A stretch of 64,000 bases of DNA from the NCBI GenBank assembly GCA_916381525.1, contig CAKAEH010002092.1, positions 248,001-312,000 of the forward strand, in the 5' to 3' direction. This stretch comes from Cercopithifilaria johnstoni (Eukaryota; Nematoda; Chromadorea; Rhabditida; Onchocercidae). A model generated the notes under the pieces. That model worked only from the letters and a program-made list of their open reading frames with translations. It was not told the DNA's origin and did not search any database. Positions 11,892 through 22,149 of this stretch are shown here, piece by piece. How positions within the stretch are numbered: position 1 is the stretch's first letter; every line of letters starts with the position of its first letter. Made by a program: the position numbers and the translations under genes.

Positions 11892-13462
11892 AGTTGTTGG
11901 TTTTTATAAAATTTGGCATGTCTTTTGTTGCGTTTTTTCGCTGTTTGTGCCCACAAATTTTGGACTTGTGATTCAAAAATACTAAAGCAAGATTGTAAAA
12001 TTAAAGAGCTAGAATCGCTTGTAAAGGAGCATGTCTTCCTAACACATCTCGCTGCTTCTCGTGTATGAATTTTAGGTCATTTGTTATTTAATATAGAGAA
12101 CCTGCATTTTCGTTTTGCCGACCAAGTAGAGCCATCTTAATATCGTTAATGCAATTCTTTAATTAGTGACTGGGAGTTCTGCATCCACTTGCAACTTCCC
12201 CGATCACTGAAAAAATTGTCGCAAATGTACTGCGAAATGATAGAAGCGGTTAATCTACCTTAAACTGTTTCAATCATTTGTGAGGCAGCTCAGTAAAACC
12301 AGATAATTCTTTGCGTTCTGCTGTTTCACATGAAAAAAGGGATAAAATGCGCCCGAATTCCGCGACCCATGTGAATATGCAATTGTTTCGATCAAGACTG
12401 TAATATTTCTATAGGACTGACTGTAGCTATAATCGTTCGACGTGCGAACGACAACCCACAAATGACGCAGAACAATTCTCTTGTAATTAAATGCATTCCT
12501 AAAGTTAAAATTGGCATTTGCTGTTAAATATTACAAAGTGAGTACAAATATGTTACCCTTATTTTAAAACGTCTTGTATGTTTGATTAATCCCAGTGTAC
12601 AAACAAAAAATTAAAAAACGGAACTGTATGGTTTTGTAAAATAAACGCGGAAACAATGAATGATCCACGAAAAGGTCTCGGGAATCTGCAAATTATTTTA
12701 ATATTAGAACTCTAGACTTCGAGTCATAAAAACTTCGAGCCATCTAAAAAATGTTTTTGAAGTGGGAGCGTCCAGATATGCCTGATGAAATTTTTGATTT
12801 GATTCATATGCAGCTTTAGTCAAAAATGTCAACATTTGCACTTACATTCATATATTTTAAAAGAGTATTATTAAATTCAATCCCAGACACAAGTTGTGTC
12901 AAAGTACACCAATACAAATAAAAAAACCTAGTAATACTTGCTTCCCTTGACTGTTAGCTTAATCAACCACAAGCACTTCAAGCATTGCAAAGCACTAGAA
13001 CAAAAGAAATTTGTATATAAAACACCGTTCACGCAACAATTTCCATTTGTTCGAGCGATCTGAACGGAAAAAAGTTACTATAAATCAGAATAAAAAGTTA
13101 TACAAATCACTGCTAATAGCATTCAGATTATAAATTGTATAATTGACAATATGAACAGAAAAATACAGACGGAAGAAGAGATATGAACTAATGCAATAAA
13201 GCAGCTCACTAACAAGAAAACATGCTAAACCTGTTCAAAGTAACAATATAATGCACAATTAGCATTAATTGGAACGAAACAAGTAACGAAGTGAAAATAT
13301 GGACGTGAGACCAAATACCACACAATATACCCGAAAGCTATCATTATATTACATATTCATCATAAAAAAGAACCCCAATTATGAAAGTGAGCAGGTCAAC
13401 AACAAAAGGCAGTCAAGCCTGCTGCAAAAGTAACAGATTGTTCACAAAATGAAGAAAGCTGC

Positions 13463-14909
13463 TCATTCTCCCCAATCTTTTGCAATTTCTAGGCCCCACG
13501 TCCAAGATAACCAATCATGACCATCATCATCGCATACCTGCGATTTCATCTTATAAGTTCCACGATGCAGCATACCTGTAAATGCAATATTAAAACTTAG
13601 GAAACGAGCTCCTGATGGGAAAAATTCATAAAATTACACAAACATCTAAAGTTGTGACGGAACCTACTGCAGATAACATCTTTCAGTATTTGAAAATTGG
13701 AAAAAATTTAACCAGATGGGGCTTCATCTAATGGTGTAATAAACGACTGCATCTCCATTTTCGGCGCATATGAGCCCATCATAAACGTCTCTCTATCAAC
13801 TGAAAAGATTAATACAAATAAGTATGAGATTGTCTCAGTACTTGAACCGAATTTCATTTTTTTAAAAATAATTTCTCTGCTGAATGTCCATTCATCATTA
13901 ATACCAGTGAAAAACTTTCCATTTATTAACACATACAGTGTAATGAATTAGAAATAAGGCTTAGCAACTTAATTAATATCACTTTTTAAAACAGGAAATT
14001 CTCACACCTGTTATTGAATGACGCGTAACCTTCTGTATATATTTCAAACCAGTACAAATCTCTCTTTGTACATGGAAATCAAAACGAATCCTATATGCCG
14101 CTCCTTCTTTTATTACGAATGATGCTTCGTTCAAATGTTCTGTAATTTCATGCAAACATTGGTACTTCAGTTTGACATTGCGCACTCCGTTGGGATGGAA
14201 GGTACATTGGTAGGACTTTAATTCCCATGTAGTTCCACTAGTAATAATGAAAGTACTTCAAACAACATGCAATGGCTGTACGTTCTAAATAAACAAAAAT
14301 AGAAACATCAGTTATGAAACGGCAAACACTTACCTTTGTCAAGATGCATTGTGATATTCGGACGACCATCGACAACCAGCGTAATGGAACGCACAAGAAC
14401 ATTACGAGGATCAGTTGCATCAACAATCACTTGCCCAGATTTTGTTTGACCCAGAAGTGCTCGTTTATAACTGCAAATCAACAAGTAAGACCTGTTTCGC
14501 CCTTCAAACACAGAAATTGCAGTCGTCAAGAACTTCAAATCAATTGTACCATGCTTCCATGTCACTGAAACATATCCCAAAACGTGAGGCATAGAGACTT
14601 CCGCTGCTCTGTATTTAGTTCAAGATTTTTTAATCATTTTAACTACACAAGTTGATGCACATATTACTTCAGCCATCCTACAAAGGATTGCAGTACCGAG
14701 ATATTATATAGCTCTGGACTATTTCCCTGATGAAGCATTTTGTTTTTCAAAAAAATGGAACAATTTTCAAATCAGTTAATTACCCACCGATTCAAACTCT
14801 CGTCATTAGCATCAGTTGCAATAATTTCTGAAACAGACTTCTGCGGAGGTGGCATGTAATTCTCCTGTACAATGTTGAGCTCTAAATCCTGGATTTCTTT
14901 CTCATCCAT
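13463..14909 (-). CDS. rhi-1: Rho GDP-dissociation inhibitor
   Basis: Five exons on minus: 14788..14909, 14334..14470, 14008..14139, 13713..13799 and 13463..13575, giving 196 residues, a typical RhoGDI length. RhoGDI landmarks appear in order: an acidic N-terminal arm with YMPPPQKSVSEI, YKRALLG, the beta-sandwich motif SFVIKEGAAYRI, REICTGLKYIQ, FMMGSYAPK, TPLDEAPSG, GTYKMKSQ and LSWTWGLEIAKDW. The protein binds prenylated Rho-family GTPases, keeps them GDP-bound and extracts them from membranes. Exon 3 was started at 14139 (TTACAG acceptor) because this is the only phase-compatible join. The upstream codons are open but would add residues foreign to the family. A GTTGTAG acceptor just before the ATG suggests trans-splicing. 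Confidence 0.95.
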
Positions 14910-16266
14910 TTGATGCCTACAACTTATTACGAAACTCCGTCAACTTTATTTATGCTATTAATTAAATTAAAATAAAACAATTTGACAAAATGAATAAAAG
15001 CAATAAGAGGTGGCAAAAACAAAAAATGATCAGCTCAATGTATGCAAACTTGTTCTAAACCAAAAACCAATAAATCAAAGTTGGCATCTGTCATGCTGAT
15101 GGATATCGCTCAGACAGTTAAATAGTTTGAAACTTCAAGTCTTCGATTCCTAGTACATGGTGGTAGAAGTTGTGATTACTACCTAGGGAAAGAGCTGCCA
15201 CATGACATGTCGTCATCATGACTTGAAAAATAAAACTCACAGAAGACATTTCAGTTAGCAGAATTACATATGCTGTTAGGGATAACAAGATATTTACGAT
15301 CTACTAGATTAACTTTACTAATTCGGTTTTTAAATTCCAATTCACAAAAGAAAATTAAATATGGAAGAAGGTGGAAATGCATATAGGCTACAAATCTCTA
15401 TTTTCCTCAGCCGCCTACATTATCGTTATAATGGCAGTAAGTTGGACAGAAAAACATCTGTTTTCCAACAGTCCATTCAACTGCCGAAGTTTTCGAAGTG
15501 AGAATATCATTGAACCTCACCATTTACATACTAACGCTTGACCTTTAAATTAATTAATAGCATTAAGTGAAACGAAATTTGGATGAAGTGCAGGTGACGA
15601 AGAGCATTTGGACATTCATAAATGCACTGGAAAACGTCTTTGAATCTTTATTTTGAGCTAACCGTGAACCTAATAATTCTCATGTTAACTAAACTTTACC
15701 TTCTACTTTTTAAGTCTGACCTTAGTGATGTAAAACATTGACTACTCAGCAGTGAAAGTGAAAGCGCATTGGTTCTAACACCTAAATCTTTCAAGTCTCT
15801 TTACTTCAAATCAGCAACTTCATTAACCAACTACACGATTCCCTCTACCTGTTAACTCGCAGCGCGAATCACACATCATGAATAGTTAACATAACAGAAG
15901 AACTATCCAATACGTGCCACACTAAACAATCAAAAGGTACGAATTCTCTCTAGTAAAGAAACACGGCTCGGACGGGTTAATATATTGCTCTTCGTCTCAT
16001 AGTAATAAGTTCCGGGTGATTCTGGTAGTTGTGTTTCTCTCACTCTGAGTCAGTCCAGGAAGTTGGGTGATTCATATTAGCTCTCTGTTCATTATGATGT
16101 ACGTGTCGTAACTGCATGCATGATAAAACAGCGTCATTACAGATGTTCTAATTTGGGTTTGTTTTCAGATAATTTCCGTCTTGAATGTTGCTTTATTTAC
16201 CACTTCGTCGTCGCACCATCTTTCTTATTTTCCGGAGGCTATCATCGACAGTTTCGGATCGAGCTC
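14910..16266. other. Intergenic region, divergent promoters of rhi-1 and NDUFB11
   Basis: About 1.36 kb lies between two genes read away from each other. I see no open frame with protein-like composition and no RNA gene. Confidence 0.5.
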
Positions 16267-17637
16267 ATGGTGAAGAGAATATTGAAAGGAAACCGACAGA
16301 TTACAGGTGCGTAGGAATTTAAATGTACAGAAAGCTTCGGTAGGTCTTGTAGAATTATTTCATATCGTCTTGAAAACACTGCTGAGGTTTCATATTTATG
16401 CACTTTAGGTTATTTATCCGTTAAGATAATGATAGAAACATCCAAAGCTAGAACTAAGAGGAATACTACTCTCTCTTTCGATATAAAAATGTTTAACAGC
16501 GGATATGATATTGTATTGTTTGTTTGCTTAGTAGGAAACGTGTTGTTAATCGAAATACTTCACATAAAACTGAAAGAAATCGAAACATTCAATTGATTGT
16601 TGAGTACTGTGGAAGGAAAATTCTCGTAAAGATGAAACTGCAATCCTTGGTGTGCCAAAAGGATAAGATACAATCTAGTGAAGGATGTAAGAGTGATTTT
16701 AAGATAGCATATATAAGGACCCTTATATCCATATTTCGTGATTGTTTTAGCATGTTTTTTACACTTTTTCAACATACTTTACTTTATGCCTGGTTCCGAT
16801 TCTTATGCGTACGAAAATCCATGGCCAAAATTAAACCGTGGTCGTCTGGATTGGCTATTTGGTGATGGCTGGAGAAGGCCACTTGCAAAAGATCAAGGCG
16901 GTCAGATTGTTCGTTTTGATAATTATTTGATTTCGAAATATCGATGTTTTTTTGAAATTTTGAAGACAGATAAAACTCCGAATTTCTTGCACTAATGTCT
17001 TGGCCCAATTTGTCTCTGAATTAATTTATAGCGTCGTAACTGGATTTGGTTTGGTTTATCTCCCTATGATGAACATGCTGATTGGCTGAAATTTCATCAA
17101 TACATGTTTGTCTTGTTAACAATAATGGTTACTTGGGTGACGCTGTACTTACTATATGCTGCTCCTGATTGGTTTGTTTTTTAAACATTTCTTTTAATTT
17201 TTACGGATGCTCTACTTTATTAGAAAGCACTTTAGTAGCACTAGCTTGTCCAGGAAGAAAAAAGGTTCTCAAAAAATTAAGCTCTTCATTAAACGACTTC
17301 TGCCTTGCTGCTAAGTTTATTACTCTCAATCTTCCTGAAAAGATATCAAGAATTCGAGATAACTGTAGGCTTCAGGCAAGAATCTTAAACGACTTTTTTT
17401 GTGATATGAAGAAAGCATTTCGCAGCCCTTTCAAAAGAGCCCTTCTGACAAATAGCGGCGATAGTTACAGCTTGTTGCAGGCCACAAGCGAGGGATTGGG
17501 CATATCGAGAAGCTCATTTGGAGATGGCTCGAAGAGAAAAAGCAGGGTTACCATATATCAGCAAAGACTTGGTTCGACCAGACAAAATTGTTCTGCCATC
17601 GGATGAGGAACTTCAGAACTTCGAAATTATTATTTAG
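16267..17637 (+). CDS. NDUFB11: NADH:ubiquinone oxidoreductase subunit NDUFB11 (ESSS)
   Basis: Proposed exons are 16267..16306, 16751..16908, 17032..17171 and 17481..17637, about 164 residues. Exons 2 to 4 are well supported: ENPWPKLNRGRLDWLFGDGW, WIWFGLSPYDEHADWLKFHQ, one membrane helix (MFVLLTIMVTWVTLYLLY) and the family C-terminus (DWAYREAHLEMARREKAGLP, then IVLPSDEEL). This is an accessory single-span subunit of the membrane arm of complex I. Exon 1 gives a basic N-terminus (MVKRILKGNRQI) that could target mitochondria. Its join to exon 2, through the TTTTAG acceptor at 16750, is in phase but adds a hydrophobic stretch before the second methionine at 16786. Translation could instead start there. 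The exon 2 donor (ATT|GTTCGT) is weak but required by frame. Confidence 0.83.
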
Positions 17638-18202
17638 ATGATTTCGGTATTGTAAATATGCTTTATTTTAGGAATGGTCTAATAGTTTGTTGCATTCAAT
17701 TCGCCAAATTATGAAAATATTCAGTGAAACGAAATACTGTGGTCAAAGCATTTTTTAGAAAATGTCCATGGTAGGGATCCGTGTTCATCGGTAATGCACA
17801 CATCTGATGCCTCTCATGGGATATTCTATCCCTGATTTTGTGTGAGAACATTAGATCAACAACGATTTTGATCACTCTATAAAATTTTGATTTCGAAATT
17901 GTAAAATTCTCGAATTGTCATATGGTAACTTACTGGTAACTTTTTTTTTCAAAATTTTGTTGACTGCATACCATTGTTCATATTAAAGTTAAATGTAATA
18001 TGTATTTTACCAGTTGGTGGATACAAGAGCAAAGTATTATAGACTCGTGACTTATGTGTATATGATACGCAATATATTTAGTATTGGGAAAAGACTAAAT
18101 GAATGATGACACTGTTGATTTAAATAAAGAAATGACAAAAAGCAGTTTCACCACTATCAGGACCACAGCATTATTTCGACAGAGAGGTCAATAGCATAAG
18201 AA
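17638..18202. other. Convergent intergenic region
   Basis: About 565 bases lie between the 3' ends of NDUFB11 (plus) and the CEP41-like gene (minus). It is AT-rich, with no feature beyond presumed 3' UTRs. Confidence 0.5.
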
Positions 18203-19533
18203 TCATCTCCAAGCTCTACGTTTGTTCGTTTGGCTTCTTTGCCTCATTTCTTCACGGACCTTATTCCTATTTATCGAGCTCGTCGTTGCTTTCAAGAATC
18301 CAGCTACAGAACAGTTTTTCATGAGCTTGCATTTAGTGAATATTTCCGAAATCCGCATTTAGATGAAGAGATTGATGAGCAATTCAAAAACAAAGTCATG
18401 AAAATAGAAAAGCCTCATGGAACTTGCCTCTTTCGAAAGCTGGTTTTCGATTGATGGCGAGTTGGGCGGCTAATTTCGACAGTTCCAATTTAATCGATTT
18501 GTCATTTGCTGTCGTTAATAACCCTTCTGGGTACTTGCATCTCCAGCTGTCCAAATCTTGAAAATAGGCAAAATTCCATGAGGAAGAAGGGAAGTTAAAC
18601 TTTTTCATGTTGAGACATTTTGCTGCCCCCACGTCTTATTTACTCAAATTACCTTCAAAACTGTTTTTCATGGCTTTTCGTCGTGCCAAGAAATGCTGCA
18701 GATATTGTACCTCCTTTTAATAGAACTGCATTGTGTCCCCTATCACGAAACGTTGACACAACTTGTCCAGCTCCATAAATCTGACCACAGACAGTCAGTG
18801 TTCCCTGCGTACCTACTCTCTTCATTGACTCTGTTTCGTAATGTTCACGGCACAGAAGGAATCGTGGATAGTGTTCAGCTGTAAATTTTCAAAATTATTT
18901 TTTCAAATTGTGTTTTTTTGGCAGCTGAAATGCATGCTAAATAACCTCCGATAATATGTCCTTTAACGAATTGTTCTTCTGGCCGAACATCTAGAATGAC
19001 AAGTGGTTTAGTTGCTAGTGCCTTCTCATCAATCAATATAGCAACCTGCAAATACTCTTCAATGAACAAGGAAAAGATCTCTGGCATATGCTGATCTTTA
19101 TAATTTCGGTGCCGAAATATGAGAAGATCGTACAACTTGTCATGAGCTGGCGTTTCAAGGAATTGTTGCTTTCAATTTTGTGTAAACTTACGACTCTATC
19201 GATCGAAACAGTAGGTAACGGTACAGCAATAAACATGAGTGCAAGAGGAGACAGCAGCCTAGAAGAATTGAGCTCTACTTGGAGAGTCGTTGTCCTGGTA
19301 ACGACTTTTCGTGCAATCTTGTTAGTCTCAGTTCCTTTACTCTTCATAAATTTGTATGTGATGAGAAATTGTTTCTCAGAAATTTTTCCTTCTTCTGACC
19401 AAATATCCAGTTCGATAAATGGTTTCCTTGGGAAATAGCTTTGGTACAAATTTCGTATGCCCGCAATAGGAAGTATTGAAGAATTTCTAAAAGTTTTCGA
19501 TGGGAATAATGTTTTGAAAGTCAGGTTTTTCAT
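18203..19533 (-). CDS. CEP41: CEP41-like rhodanese-domain protein
   Basis: Five exons on minus: 19192..19533, 18946..19045, 18711..18878, 18428..18556 and 18203..18303, about 279 residues. The rhodanese-like domain matches vertebrate CEP41: VILDVRPEEQFVKGHIIGA, then VVSTFRDRGHNAVLLKGD, then KYPEGLL. Vertebrate CEP41 is a centrosome and cilium protein needed for tubulin glutamylation. The cysteine of active sulfurtransferases is not evident, as in CEP41. The final intron needs a GC donor (AGAG|GCAAGT at 18427); the alternative is read-through to a stop at 18396. The spliced form gives a basic tail ending RRAWR, resembling the short Trp-containing end of CEP41. The first 114 residues do not resemble the CEP41 N-terminus and may mean a wrong start or fast divergence. 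It lies 222 bases downstream of PIG-Q on the same strand. Confidence 0.7.
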
Positions 19534-19597
19534 AATTAAAAAATTCTCAAATTGATTATTTCACTATATACTATACAATCACTATACAACGCATGTC

Positions 19598-19648
19598 CTA
19601 AATCAAATACGTTCAAATAACTTCCCATGTTCAAAAACGGGTTTTATT
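19598..19648 (-). promoter_or_regulatory. Poly(A) signal plus trans-splice acceptor between PIG-Q and CEP41
   Basis: On minus, AATAAA (19643-19648) is followed 45 bases later by a GATTTAG acceptor (AG at 19598-19599), then 64 bases to the CEP41 ATG. A poly(A) signal closely followed by a 3' splice site between two same-strand genes is the usual layout of a nematode operon junction. Confidence 0.45.
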
Positions 19649-19953
19649 TCTTGCGTACGATGGAAGTGTAATACAATCGATTACAATGCCTTTTATCATT
19701 TAGTGAAAGGTGTAGTCGAAAATATGATTTTAAAAGCGTCGAAATTACATACTCATCAATTATAATGAAGTTTAAAAACACGGAAGATGACTTCATCCTG
19801 AATCATTGACAGCAACAAGAGAGCCATCTGCATAGCGCGCACTGCGCAATGTAACTGCAACCATTTACCACATGTTGATAAAAACTGATCAATTTTTAGA
19901 AAAAAAGATTTCAAATAATTTCCCATGTTCAAAGACCGGTTCTACTTATTGTT
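19611..19953. repeat. Dispersed pair of ~43-bp direct repeats
   Basis: Near copies at about 19611..19653 and 19909..19951 share TTCAAATAA, then TTCCCATGTTCAAA, then CGGTT or CGGGTT. One lies in the PIG-Q/CEP41 spacer and overlaps the poly(A) signal; the other lies in the last PIG-Q intron. Confidence 0.6.
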
Positions 19954-21476
19954 GTTAATAATTTTCTAAAAGATATTTACTGAAATCTCTTCAAATTATC
20001 GCACTATTTAACCCTTGTTGAAGTGTTGAAAAGTTATTAACAATAAAATTTTACAATTCAAGACTTACCGTTAAAAATACAAAGAAATAAACAAGTATCG
20101 TAGGAAGAAGAAAAAGTAATATGATAAAGAATAAAGTAGCTATGAACAGCTGCCTCGTGTCCAGTTTTATTGAATCAACCCTTTGACGTAATGGATTATA
20201 TTTCCGACCACGAAACAACCTCCAAAGTGATTTTATTGACATCACTGACAATGCAGCTAGCCTGCAAGAGTGACAAGCTCTTTGACGAAAATGCTCACTT
20301 TCAAGCATTGTACAAAATAAATAATGTCACTTGCTTGAAAGCGTAGATGTGAAAGCAGTATATATGCACGGTAAGTAGCCGAAGGAGATCAGATAAAGCA
20401 GCGAAAAAAACGGATAAACCGAAAAAACAAGATAATGATATGAAACCAAATCCAATGTAAACACTTGCCACTGATAAATAAGCTGAAAAAAAATGTTCCG
20501 ATCGATCTTAATACTTTATTTATAATCTGTTTTTTGCATATTGGACTAAGTGGAATATGATCAAATTAAATGTGATTATAAACTACAGCAGGGCTCGTAG
20601 ATAATGCTAATGTCACAAAATTAAAAACTGAAAATTTCTATAGCTATGCACAAATCATTCAGACGCAAATCGAATTATTCAGCACCGTACAAATTAAGAC
20701 TTCAACCACTGATGTTTGATGCAACCATTCATCAATTTCCATTTATACAAGTCTTTACCTGCTTCAGGTCATCCGAAAATCGTACTATTTTTTGAACTTG
20801 ATGATCCCTGTAGTATATTTCGAATTTCTAAGATTGCACATATTGAGATACAAATAAAAAATACTTCTTCCGACTTTGTTAGTACCAATTACAACTTACT
20901 TTGCCATAAATAGATATGATAAACAAAGAACTGCGATAATATAGCGTTCAAATGAGCATTTAATTTCAAGCCAGCAGGATATGTCGTGAGCCAGTGTATT
21001 AGCTAGAAACTGGCCATATTATTAAAATAATTCAGAATTTTCATTCTATTTTTCGCACCAGTATTCCGCAACTTCAATAGACTAAGATCTAAATGAAAAT
21101 ACAACCTCCTCTAAATTAGTGATCATCATAGCAAGTCCATCCCAAATATAACCAGAAAAAAAATCGACTTCCGTCAGCTCTTTCCATATGACCACACCAA
21201 GGATAGTATCCAGAATTTGACGCTGTGCCCTAAAGAATTTTTCACGCTGTATGTCAACATAGCCCATTTAGATTAGTCCGGAAAATTTACAAAAAAACCG
21301 ACCGATATGAACCTTTCCACTTGCACTGCAGTCTGGACATAACCGCGGAATATTTTGCAAGTGATGAAATAAGAACAGATAACTGATAAAGCAGATCAGA
21401 CATTGTTGCAAACTCCTTTTTTGTTCAACGGTACCCTGTTCCGCGAAGTTCATTAACCGCTTCAAATCTTGATTTC
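19756..21476 (-). CDS. PIGQ: PIG-Q (Gpi1), GPI-GlcNAc transferase subunit; 5' end incomplete
   Basis: Exons found on minus: 21313..21476, 21106..21246, 20900..21002, 20335..20470, 20069..20261 and 19756..19854. The frame is continuous and closely follows vertebrate PIG-Q: WLTTYPAGLKLN, FFVYHIYLW, LSDLLRLLTVHIYCFHIYAF, SLWRLFRGRKYNPLRQRVDS and DTRQLFIATLFFIILLFLLP. PIG-Q is a multi-span ER membrane subunit of the complex that adds GlcNAc to phosphatidylinositol, the first step of GPI-anchor synthesis. The intron after 20335 needs a GC donor (TCAA|GCAAGT). The exon at 21313..21476 fits by phase but resembles the family weakly, and the first ~200 residues were not found. The last exon ends about 100 residues earlier than in vertebrates. 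It may be the upstream gene of an operon with CEP41. Confidence 0.82.
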
Positions 21477-22149
21477 CTAAAACAATCAGTAACAGCGAAA
21501 AGTCACTGCAGGGTATCAATACCTTATCATCAGGTAAAACTATAGTATTATGCTGAGCCTGTTCCAATTATCATGACTTCCAAACTTCACCTCGTTTCTT
21601 CACATACCCATATAGTATTGCTAAGCTGCCAAATCCATGAAGATCACGTCAAAACAGTTTTCATACATAAATTATTCACTTTTCAAAAGTAATTATATCG
21701 TAAACCTCATTCAATAATTAACTTTTTACAATTCTTTTTCGTGTTATTATAAAATAACACTGGACGTAAAGTTCCACCACTAAGAATCAAATTTCTATTT
21801 TCCCACCATTTAATGTATAGAATATTTTTATATACACTTCTGTTACAAACAAAACAAATCACACTAGGAGACTAGTGGATAAGAGTCACATGTTTACTGT
21901 AGGTAACAAAATTTACAAAAATTTGGATCACAGATGGTACAAACACAATTTTAGAACATATGAAGTAGCATGAACTTACTATTACAACATTGGTATGCTT
22001 TTCACTCATAATAAACTGAAATGTTTCATGGTAGTCAAACTTTTATAGGATGTAGCATTAATTACAACACTTTTCATCTACCAGAAAAGAAATATAAATC
22101 ACAAGTGTTGGGAAATAAAGGTAAAATTCTTGCTTAAGGGAGTTACTGC
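21477..22149. other. Gap likely to hold missing PIG-Q 5' exons
   Basis: The PIG-Q N-terminus should lie upstream on minus, here or beyond the pseudogene. A short open stretch (21480-21567, no ATG) precedes the first assigned exon but gives no clear match. Nothing else is recognisable. Confidence 0.35.

Larger units (their letters stand above)
11528..13462. other. Convergent intergenic region, PDI-2 and rhi-1 3' ends
   Basis: About 1.9 kb lies between the two 3' ends. It holds a TTA microsatellite and the likely PDI-2 poly(A) signal at 11586. No coding signal is visible; the 60-residue frame after 11627 is AT-rich and lacks motifs. Confidence 0.5.

Noticed and set aside
14140..14240. Extension of rhi-1 exon 3 to include the open codons upstream
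   Set aside because: No acceptor there keeps the phase, and the added residues have no counterpart in RhoGDI proteins.
17169..17606. 145-codon plus-strand frame
   Set aside because: It covers intron 3 and exon 4 of NDUFB11 in a different frame; the alternative frame gives the conserved NDUFB11 C-terminus.
18230..18454. Protein-like 74-codon frame on plus
   Set aside because: It is antisense to the last two CEP41-like exons, has no ATG start and matches no family I know.
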